DNA of 64,000 bases from assembly GCF_039537265.1 (NCBI RefSeq), contig NZ_BAABAE010000005.1, forward strand, positions 1-64,000, read 5' to 3'. The position numbers and the translations under genes were made by a program. Below are positions 34,888 to 41,097 of the stretch, piece after piece (position 1 is the first letter of the stretch; every line of letters begins with the position of its first letter). The notes below the pieces were generated by a model that saw only the letters and a program-made list of their open reading frames with translations, was not told the origin of the DNA and did not search any database. The DNA comes from Terrimesophilobacter bigeumensis (GTDB taxonomy: Bacteria > Actinomycetota > Actinomycetes > Actinomycetales > Microbacteriaceae).

Positions 34888-35586
34888 CTAGAACTGGTCG
34901 GGGAACTGCGCGACGATGCCGGCGGAGAGCGCATCCGCCATGTCCATCATGTGGTTGAAGGCGATGTCGTAGTCCGCGATCGACTTCTTGTAGTCGCCCT
35001 TGAGCAGGTCCACCGAGTAGGCCACCGTCGTGTCGATGTGGGCCTTCATCATCTCGCTCGTGGTTCCTGCGGGCCACGAGTCGGGGTTCGCCCCGGTGAG
35101 GAAGTCGGCGATGTCCTGCGCGTTGGCGTACCAGTCGTCGAGCCCGGCCTGCAGGGCCGCATCGTCGCCGGCCTGGGCTGCGGTCAGGACCGGCACGGCA
35201 AGCTGGATGTGCTCAGTCAGGAGGTCGGTGAGGGCCTGTCCGGCGTCGTCACCGTAGTACGTGGCGATCGCGTCGCCCAGGAAGACCTGGTTCTGCAGGA
35301 GCCGGTCGAGAGTGTCGGGCAGCGCGTCCTGGTTGTGGAAGAAGTCCTTCACCGTCGCGTAGGTCCACTGCATGTGGTCGGCCCACAGCTCCCGCATCGC
35401 GCCGTACAGCGCGGACTGCGCACTCTGGCTCGCTGGCGTCTCCATCTGCATCGCCGAGTGATCCTGCGCAACGGGCGCAGGGCCCGAGCCCGGGCCGGAC
35501 GGGGAGCAGGCGGTCAACAGCCCGCCGCTGAGAAGCAGGGCCCCCGCGAGCGCGATGGCCGAAAGACGCGTATGTGGCTTCAACAT
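34888..35586 (-). CDS. Secreted lipoprotein of unknown function
   Basis: 232 aa. A lipoprotein signal peptide ends in the lipobox LLTAC (about residues 23-27; mature Cys). After a Pro/Gly/Ser linker comes an all-helical domain: LYGAMRELWADHMQWTYATV, LDRLLQNQVFLGDAIATYYG, LTDLLTEHIQLAVPVLTAAQ, and a C-terminal FNHMMDMADALSAGIV. The repeated WxxH/H patterns are seen in a group of uncharacterised helical-bundle proteins; metal binding is possible but not shown. GAGGAGA lies 6 nt before the ATG. It is divergent from the sigma-factor unit. Confidence 0.8.
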   Translation of the reverse strand: MLKPHTRLSAIALAGALLLSGGLLTACSPSGPGSGPAPVAQDHSAMQMETPASQSAQSALYGAMRELWADHMQWTYATVKDFFHNQDALPDTLDRLLQNQVFLGDAIATYYGDDAGQALTDLLTEHIQLAVPVLTAAQAGDDAALQAGLDDWYANAQDIADFLTGANPDSWPAGTTSEMMKAHIDTTVAYSVDLLKGDYKKSIADYDIAFNHMMDMADALSAGIVAQFPDQF

Positions 35587-35718
35587 GAGATTTCTCCTCT
35601 TGGGTTCCGGCTTGACGCCGTGCGGTCGATCGCGACTCCCGATTCGTCTGGATCGGGAGGCCCGTTTCGTGGCCGTATCGAACCGTCTGCCCCATGAGTG
35701 CCGAAGTGCGCCAGGAGT

Positions 35719-35775
35719 CTTACCGAAATGCGACGAATTCCTTCTCCATGAGATTTTTTGGGGGAAATCGGTAAG
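35719..35775. promoter_or_regulatory. Inverted motif pair between the lipoprotein gene and the sigma-factor unit
   Basis: CTTACCGA (35719-35726) and TCGGTAAG (35768-35775) are perfect inverted copies within the divergent intergenic region; the extended forms TCTTACCGAAAT and TCCTTACCGATT face opposite ways. A separate hairpin (CTCCCGAT/ATCGGGAG, 35637-35659) lies in the lipoprotein 5' leader. The pair may be sigma-specific promoter elements or an operator shared by both sides; this is inference from symmetry. Confidence 0.45.
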
Positions 35776-35805
35776 GAATGGCATCCGCGCGGACACTCAC
35801 GAAGT

Positions 35806-36051
35806 ATGACCAGCTCACCCGCCCACCACTCCGGCATCCCGAAGACGGTTCCGGGGTTTCTGACGCGGCTGGAGATCCGCTTCAGGCGCGAGGAGCTCCT
35901 TCGCGCGAGGGTCGACGAGATCACGGCCTACCGGCACGCGAAAGACCCGGCCTTCGATATTCACGCGCTCATCGAAGACGCTGAGGCTGGAGCTTGCGGG
36001 GCGACTCAGTACTCTGAGAGAGACGTCACAGAGAGAGGGGCCAGGTCATGA
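35806..36051 (+). CDS. Small hypothetical protein coupled to an ECF sigma factor
   Basis: 81 aa from ATG 35806. It is charged and soluble (FLTRLEIRFRREELLRARVD, HAKDPAFDIHALIEDAEAG), probably mostly helical, with one Cys. The stop overlaps the ATG of the sigma factor (ATGA), so the two are translationally coupled. No family recognised. It could be an accessory regulator of the sigma factor. The start is uncertain because no clear ribosome site is seen. Confidence 0.6.
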   Translation: MTSSPAHHSGIPKTVPGFLTRLEIRFRREELLRARVDEITAYRHAKDPAFDIHALIEDAEAGACGATQYSERDVTERGARS

Positions 36052-36782
36052 ACGAGACACTCGCTCTGCCCGTCGACGACGAGTGTGACGGAATCCTTCG
36101 TGATGAGGATGATGAGCGGCGGTCGTGGCAACCTCACAGCGCCCCGATCAGCAACGAAGAATGGATGCGGCGGCTCACGACCACCGGCCGTGTCCGGGAG
36201 GATGCGATCGGGCACCTTCGTGAACTGATGCTCAGGGCGGCCGGGCATCAAGTGCATCGCATGCATGGGGTGGACCGTATCGGTGCTGCCCGGGTCGAAG
36301 AAGTCGTGCACGCGGCCGCAGACGAGGCGACCCTGGTGGTTCTCTCCCGGCTCGATACGTTCGAGGGGCGCAGCCGGTTCACGACCTGGGCGTTCAAGTT
36401 CGGGGTTCTGCACGCGAGAGTCGAAATGCGGCGACTGGTGTGGCGCGACCGTGAGATCCAGCTGGACGACTCCTTCGACATCCCGACACCGGTCGACGAC
36501 GCGCCAGAGGCCACTGCCGAAGTGAATGATCTGCACCAGGCGGTGCGGCGTGGTCTCGCCGAAGCGCTCACGCAGCATCAGCGCCGCATCGCGACCGCCC
36601 TGTTGATCGATGAGGTCCCCATCGATGTACTCGCCGAGCGGTTGGGAACGAGTCGGGGAGCGCTCTACAAGACTTTGCATGAATCGCGGAAGAAGCTGCG
36701 TGTCTACCTTGAAGCACGCGGCCTGCTCGATGCCGATTCGCGCAGTGAGAATCAAACCACACCGGTTTGGGAGACAAGATGA
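36048..36782 (+). CDS. ECF-type RNA polymerase sigma factor
   Basis: 244 aa. The region-2 equivalent includes VVHAAADEATLVVLSRLDTF followed by EGRSRFTTWAFKFGVLHARV (the FxGxSxFxTWxxxI-type promoter-melting segment). Region 4 is TQHQRRIATALLIDEVPIDV followed by LAERLGTSRGALYKTLHESR, a helix-turn-helix. Between them is an acidic linker. The N-terminal 45 residues extend beyond a minimal ECF factor. It overlaps its upstream neighbour and its downstream zinc-finger protein by ATGA junctions, so all three are made together. Confidence 0.88.
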   Translation: MNETLALPVDDECDGILRDEDDERRSWQPHSAPISNEEWMRRLTTTGRVREDAIGHLRELMLRAAGHQVHRMHGVDRIGAARVEEVVHAAADEATLVVLSRLDTFEGRSRFTTWAFKFGVLHARVEMRRLVWRDREIQLDDSFDIPTPVDDAPEATAEVNDLHQAVRRGLAEALTQHQRRIATALLIDEVPIDVLAERLGTSRGALYKTLHESRKKLRVYLEARGLLDADSRSENQTTPVWETR

Positions 36783-37084
36783 TGCGAGAACAACCGAATC
36801 CCGAAACAAGCACGACACCGCCATGGGGCGACCCGGTGATCCGTGAGCTCATGCTGGACACGGACCCGTACCAGTCGTGCGACGACTGCTTCGATCAGAT
36901 GGATGAGATGATCGAGGCCTTCATCACCGGGACGAGCACCTTCTCCGAGGCGTTCCGCGTGCATCTCCGCGGATGCCGGGCATGCTGCGAAGAAGCGCTT
37001 TCGCTGGCCGAGATCATCGCTCCGGAATACGGCAAGAACCCTGACACGGTGGGGACGGAGATCCAGCAGCTGGTGCGCGGGTAG
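36779..37084 (+). CDS. Zinc-finger (HC2/ZAS-like) putative anti-sigma factor
   Basis: 101 aa. It has SCDDCFDQM near residue 32 and FRVHLRGCRACCEEALSLAE near residue 60, which contains the H-x3-C-x2-C pattern of zinc-associated anti-sigma (ZAS) domains. No TM segment, so it would act in the cytoplasm, perhaps as a redox- or zinc-sensing anti-sigma factor. The ATG overlaps the sigma stop; ATGATG gives two possible starts (36779 or 36782). The partner assignment is inferred from the motif and the coupling. Confidence 0.75.
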   Translation: MMREQPNPETSTTPPWGDPVIRELMLDTDPYQSCDDCFDQMDEMIEAFITGTSTFSEAFRVHLRGCRACCEEALSLAEIIAPEYGKNPDTVGTEIQQLVRG

Positions 37085-37108
37085 GGCGCACACTCCCGCA
37101 GCGGATGG

Positions 37109-39115
37109 CTACATCGCGTCGCCGATGTAGGAGTACTTGATGAAGACCTCGGCGGCGAGGCCGGCCTCATCGAGCACGCCCTGCACCGCGGTCATCATGT
37201 AGCGCGAGTCCCAGCCGAGGTAGAGGTGGTGGGTGGCGTCGAAGGCCTCCCACTCGCCGTTCCAGGCCTGCGATTCGAAGAGCGGGCCGCCACGGCGATC
37301 GCTGAACCGCACGACATCCGCCCGCGCATCCGCCCAGAGCCGCAGGAACACCCGGTGGAACAGGTGCTTGACGTCGTGCACCTCCCAGTGCTCTCCGCGG
37401 TACTCCACGTAGTCGAACTCGCGCTGCCAGCCGTGCGGCCAGCCGCGCCGTGAGTGGGCGTCGAGGATGGGCGTGAGCCCGTCGTCATCGATCTCGAGCG
37501 CGCCTGGCCGCTTCCAGAGAGTGAGGAACTGCTCGGTCAGCAGCGACGAACGCTCGGTGATCGCCGCAGTGCTCCAGGCCGGCACCTCGGCGAGCGACCG
37601 CGTCGCCGGGATCGCGCTCGAGGCGTAGAACCGGTCCCGCTTCACCGGGAAGGATGCCCCCAGCGCGCGCTCGAGAAGCGGCTCCTCCAGCAGGACGAGG
37701 TTGCCGAGGGTGGGGGCGAGGGCGCGGTGGCTGTTCTGCTCGTCCTCGGTGTAGTCCGCCCAGGCCCGCACACCGTCGCCGCTCCACGTGTCGAAGGGGG
37801 CCAGCGGGACGATGTGGTCGACCTCGGCATCCGTGCCGTCGACCCCGGCGAGCCGCCCGAGCACGTAGCCGGCGAAGGGAAGCTCCGCGTACTTGAGGGC
37901 GACGCGCACGCGCTCGTCGGAGGGGGTGATGCGGGCGATCGCACGCTCGAGACTCTCGACGCCGGCCTCGCGTGCGCGACACATCCGTGCCACGAGCCGA
38001 TCGATGCTCACGCCGACGACGGCCCGGCGCAGGAGCAGCGACTGGACCTGCTCGAGCGTCTCGACCAGGGCCGCCTTCTCGATGTCCCCGCGCGCGTGGT
38101 CGTGGTACGCGCGGAGGACGAGCGGGTACATCCCGCGACCGAAGGCGTTGACCCAGGCGAGCTGACGTCCGATCTCGGCATCCTGTTCGAGCGATGGGTC
38201 CAGCAGGATGCGGTAGATCTCCGAGAACTCCCGCCACTCGGCCGCCTGCTGGCGCAGCGTTTCGAGGCCCAGCTGCGGGAACCGCTGCCGGAAGGCGTCG
38301 TACACCCCGCGTTCACCGGCGACCGCGACCTCGCGCCCGGTCGTCATGACGAGGTAGTGGCGCCAGAAGCTGCCGATCGACTCGCCGGTGTTCTGCTCGA
38401 TGGGCACCCAGAAGGAGTCCTCGATCTCGAGCTGCTCCTCGTGCGAGAGGCCCATGAGGAGGTAGTTGTGGATGAGCTCGTGATCGCGCAGCGGCGCGCC
38501 CGTGGAGTTGAGGCTCTCGAAGATCTGCTGCGCGTTCGCGTCGGTGCCGAGCGAGATGGCGACGTGCTCGAGCTTCTGCAGGCCGCGCCAGATCCTCGGC
38601 ACCTCCTCACCACGCACCTGGCTGCGGAAGAAGGCGTAATTGTCGTCGAACCTCGAGTCGCGGGCATCGTGCTCGGAGAGTCGGCGATCGAGCACGACAC
38701 TGTCGAAGATCTCGGCCCAGGCGCGGTGCGGGCGCAGGCGGGTCCGTGTCGGGTCGTCGGCGTGCACGAGCACGGCCGACAGTTCGGCCGCCAGCCCGGG
38801 ATCGTCGTCCTTGACCGTGTGGTGCAGGGCGGCGATGAGCAGCATGAGCGTCGTGATGCGCTGTTGCCCGTCGATGAGCACGAGCTCTCCGGATCCATCG
38901 CCGGCGTTCGCCGAGGACAGGATCGAACCGAGGAAGTGCCGGTGGCCGGGGCCGGCATCCGAGACGGCGCGGATGTCGGCGAGCAGCCGCTCGCATCCGC
39001 CGATGTCCCAGCGGTACTGCCGCTGGTACACCGGAACGACGATCGTGGCCTCGGAGGTCGAGAGCCAGCCGATGGTGCTGACTGCCGTGGCGTCGACGTT
39101 GGTGGCGGTGACCAT
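37109..39115 (-). CDS. DUF262 / DUF1524 (GmrSD-like) protein
   Basis: 668 aa from ATG 39115; a TTG at 39175 would add 20 residues. The N-terminal DUF262 (ParB/GmrS-like) domain has VPVYQRQYRWD and the VLIDGQQRITTLMLL motif (about 78-92). The middle is helical. The DUF1524/HNH-like part (about 430-475) reads VDHIVPLAPFDTW … HRALAPTLGNLVLLEEPLL, as in GmrD nucleases. A 110-aa C-terminal domain (YRGEHWEVHDVKHLFHRVFL) is unfamiliar to me. Fused GmrS-GmrD proteins are type IV restriction enzymes that cut modified phage DNA. No methylase or other restriction gene is nearby. AAGGAG lies 12 nt before 39115. Confidence 0.85.
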   Translation of the reverse strand: MVTATNVDATAVSTIGWLSTSEATIVVPVYQRQYRWDIGGCERLLADIRAVSDAGPGHRHFLGSILSSANAGDGSGELVLIDGQQRITTLMLLIAALHHTVKDDDPGLAAELSAVLVHADDPTRTRLRPHRAWAEIFDSVVLDRRLSEHDARDSRFDDNYAFFRSQVRGEEVPRIWRGLQKLEHVAISLGTDANAQQIFESLNSTGAPLRDHELIHNYLLMGLSHEEQLEIEDSFWVPIEQNTGESIGSFWRHYLVMTTGREVAVAGERGVYDAFRQRFPQLGLETLRQQAAEWREFSEIYRILLDPSLEQDAEIGRQLAWVNAFGRGMYPLVLRAYHDHARGDIEKAALVETLEQVQSLLLRRAVVGVSIDRLVARMCRAREAGVESLERAIARITPSDERVRVALKYAELPFAGYVLGRLAGVDGTDAEVDHIVPLAPFDTWSGDGVRAWADYTEDEQNSHRALAPTLGNLVLLEEPLLERALGASFPVKRDRFYASSAIPATRSLAEVPAWSTAAITERSSLLTEQFLTLWKRPGALEIDDDGLTPILDAHSRRGWPHGWQREFDYVEYRGEHWEVHDVKHLFHRVFLRLWADARADVVRFSDRRGGPLFESQAWNGEWEAFDATHHLYLGWDSRYMMTAVQGVLDEAGLAAEVFIKYSYIGDAM

Positions 39116-39198
39116 CTTCGAGGTCTGCTCCTTGAGGGGTTCAGCGGTACTGCTGGACCCGGGCTCTCCGCACAATGCCAGCCAGTACGCAGCCTACC

Positions 39199-39217
39199 CG
39201 ATGTTAGGCTTACCTAA
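39199..39217. promoter_or_regulatory. DtxR/IdeR-type iron box
   Basis: CGATGTTAGGCTTACCTAA matches the actinobacterial iron-box consensus TTAGGTTAGGCTAACCTAA at 14 of 19 positions, including the whole right half except one base. It lies 52 bp before the dioxygenase-like gene. By family knowledge a metal-loaded DtxR/IdeR bound here would repress transcription when iron is sufficient. The DUF262 gene reads the other way from the same gap. Confidence 0.65.
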
Positions 39218-39268
39218 GTTGGGCCTGTTAAAACGTGCTGGCCCCGAAGAAAGGTACCAATCCACCTC

Positions 39269-40042
39269 ATGGGTTACATCAAATCCGCCGCGCTCGAAGA
39301 GACCGGCTACGTGGTCCTCGACCGCTACAACCAGGAGCTCGACCCGAAGGAATGGCTCGACATCGAGTTCGTCGACTGGAAGTCGTCGGGCGAGACCCGC
39401 TTCGCGCCGCTGGCCTCCAAAGAGGGCGAGATCGAGTGCAATGGCTTCTGGCACGGGCAGAACCCCCGCACCGACAAGGACGGCGTCTGGATCCCGTCCC
39501 AGGTCGAGAAGGCCCCGAACCTGACCCGCCGTGCCCTGGAGCCGGGCTCCAACGTCGGCCGCTGCCGCGTCATCGAGCTGCAGCCCACCGACTATGCGGA
39601 CTGCCTCTACAACCTCCACCAGGACGACAACAACCGTCTCAACCCGGATGGCACCGGCTGGGTCGTGCGCGGATTCTTCAACCTCAGCGACGACAAAGAC
39701 AGCTACTTCGTTCTGCGGGAGAACCGCACCGACCCGAGCATCGAGCACCACATCGCCCTCCCGGCCGGCGCCCAGCTCATCGTGGACACCCAGCGCCTGT
39801 GGCACGCCACAACCCACAACGGCGAGACGCCGCGCTATTGCCTCATCACGTCGTGGGAGTCCGGGCCGGAACTCGACGCCTACATCGCCAAGTACAACGG
39901 CAAGTCCCGTGTGCCGAACTACGAGGTCTCGCAGGACATCCTGGATGCCGGCCAGGCCGAGCAGACTCGTCGTCTCGCCGAGCGCGCCGCCTACTACGCC
40001 GCCAAGGGCAAAGCCGAGGTCACCGCGATGAGCGAGGCCTGA
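39269..40042 (+). CDS. Putative Fe(II)-dependent dioxygenase-like protein
   Basis: 257 aa. It has a double-stranded beta-helix-like pattern: CLYNLHQDDNNRLN (an H-x-D pair), GWVVRGFFNLSDDKDSYFVL, HHIALPAGAQLIVDTQRLWH, ATTHNGETPRYCLITSWESG. The H-x-D plus distal His (near residue 185) with a following Arg fits the Fe(II)/2-oxoglutarate oxygenase signature, but no named family could be assigned. An iron box sits upstream, so it is probably induced under iron limitation. An intrinsic terminator follows at 40064, making it a single-gene unit. Confidence in the frame is high, in the function moderate. Confidence 0.7.
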   Translation: MGYIKSAALEETGYVVLDRYNQELDPKEWLDIEFVDWKSSGETRFAPLASKEGEIECNGFWHGQNPRTDKDGVWIPSQVEKAPNLTRRALEPGSNVGRCRVIELQPTDYADCLYNLHQDDNNRLNPDGTGWVVRGFFNLSDDKDSYFVLRENRTDPSIEHHIALPAGAQLIVDTQRLWHATTHNGETPRYCLITSWESGPELDAYIAKYNGKSRVPNYEVSQDILDAGQAEQTRRLAERAAYYAAKGKAEVTAMSEA

Positions 40043-40063
40043 TCCTCGCCTGACGTCACGAGG

Positions 40064-40088
40064 GGCCCGGTCATTCGACCGGGCCTTT
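40064..40088 (+). terminator. Intrinsic terminator of the dioxygenase-like gene
   Basis: GGCCCGGTC (40064-40072), loop ATTC, GACCGGGCC (40077-40085), then TTT. A textbook stem 21 nt after the stop codon; also positioned to stop the convergent MBL gene. Confidence 0.85.
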
Positions 40089-40118
40089 CGTCTGCCCGGA
40101 CTGCGCTGCCAGGCGCGG

Positions 40119-40757
40119 TTACAGGTCGATCGAGTCGCCGGGCTCGAGCGGGAAGAATTCGCCGCCGCCGGCCTCGGTCATGGCCTGGATGCGCGCGTTC
40201 GACATGGCCTTGCCGGCCACAGACAACACCATCTCGTGCACCGGGAAACTGCGCCTGGGCGCCACGGCCGTCACATAGTCCATGACCTCGCCGATCTTCA
40301 GCCAGGGTGCTCCGGCGGGCACCGCGAGAGTCGGGACCTCGACGCCCTCCGGGATCGTGAAGGAGTCGCCCCCGTAGTAGAGCTCGTCGTCGATCAGGAC
40401 ACCGACGTTGTCGATGACGGGGATCGAGGAGTGGATGACGGCGTGGCGGCCACCGAAGAAGCGCAGGGAGAACGGCTCGACCTCGACCGTGTCGCCGGGC
40501 CCCACGACCTCGACCGCGAAACCGGATGCCGCAGCCGCGACGCCGGCGGGGCCGAAGATGCGCGCATCCGGATTGCGGTCGAGGATGCGTTCGAGCTGGT
40601 CGGCGGTCCAGTGATCCTGGTGCTCGTGGGTGATGACGATCGCGACGACGTTGCTCATGCCGACGAGCAGGGTCGTGAACGACCCCGGATCGAGGATGAG
40701 AGTCCTGCCGGCGCTCTCGATGATGAGGCAGGAGTGCTCCTGCTTGGTGACCTTCAT
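40119..40757 (-). CDS. MBL-fold metallo-hydrolase
   Basis: 212 aa. Metallo-beta-lactamase fold of the UlaG-like, short type: HSCLIIESAGRTLILDPGSF, IVITHEHQDHW (HxHxDH metal site), FFGGRHAVIH, and a GGDSFTIPEG segment with a further metal Asp. The substrate is unknown. A -10-like TAGGCT on the minus strand (40764-40769) is 6 nt before the ATG, so it is probably leaderless. It is divergent from the copper-type regulator gene; the operator between them is 32 bp from its start. Confidence 0.85.
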   Translation of the reverse strand: MKVTKQEHSCLIIESAGRTLILDPGSFTTLLVGMSNVVAIVITHEHQDHWTADQLERILDRNPDARIFGPAGVAAAASGFAVEVVGPGDTVEVEPFSLRFFGGRHAVIHSSIPVIDNVGVLIDDELYYGGDSFTIPEGVEVPTLAVPAGAPWLKIGEVMDYVTAVAPRRSFPVHEMVLSVAGKAMSNARIQAMTEAGGGEFFPLEPGDSIDL

Positions 40758-40788
40758 GGAGCAAGCCTATTGCGGTGGCTTGTCATAG

Positions 40789-40805
40789 ATACCCCCTAGG
40801 GGTAT
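40789..40805. promoter_or_regulatory. CsoR-type operator
   Basis: ATACCCCCTAGGGGTAT, a G-tract/C-tract palindrome of the CsoR class (consensus TACCCC...GGGGTA). It overlaps the -10 TATGCT (40803-40808) of the regulator gene, so apo-repressor bound here would block transcription of csoR and the ATPase gene. Confidence 0.85.
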
Positions 40806-40808
40806 GCT
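40803..40808 (+). promoter_or_regulatory. -10 element of a leaderless promoter (csoR-like gene)
   Basis: TATGCT, 7 nt, then ATG at 40816; its first bases are shared with the operator. This fixes the start at 40816 over the in-frame GTG/ATG alternatives at 40804. Confidence 0.65.
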
Positions 40809-40815
40809 TGTGAGC

Positions 40816-41097
40816 ATGATCGCAGACTTGAAGAAACGCGCGCTGCACCGCAGCCGCATCCTCGAAGGCCAGATGCGCGGCCTCGAGAAGATGATCGACA
40901 ACGAGGACTACTGCATGGATATCATCACGCAGTCCCTCGCCATCCAGAAGTCGCTGAGGAGCCTCAACAAGCTGCTCGTCGAGAACCACCTGCGCACGCA
41001 CGTGAGCGACATGTTCGCTGCGGGCGGCGACAGCAGGGACCACGCGGTCGACGAACTGCTCAAGGTCTACGAGCTCGCGAATGTGAGGGGAGAATGA
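40816..41097 (+). CDS. CsoR/RcnR-family metal-sensing repressor (C-H-H ligand set)
   Basis: 93 aa, all-helical CsoR fold (DUF156). HRSRILEGQMRGLEKMIDNE, then Cys33 in DYCMDIITQS, and LLVENHLRTHV with His58 and His62. In classical copper CsoR the third ligand is Cys (C-H-C); here it is His (C-H-H), as in the Thermus thermophilus protein, and resembling part of the Ni/Co sensor RcnR. The operator upstream is of CsoR type. The stop overlaps the ATPase ATG (ATGA). Copper is the likeliest signal given the neighbour. Confidence 0.9.
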   Translation: MIADLKKRALHRSRILEGQMRGLEKMIDNEDYCMDIITQSLAIQKSLRSLNKLLVENHLRTHVSDMFAAGGDSRDHAVDELLKVYELANVRGE

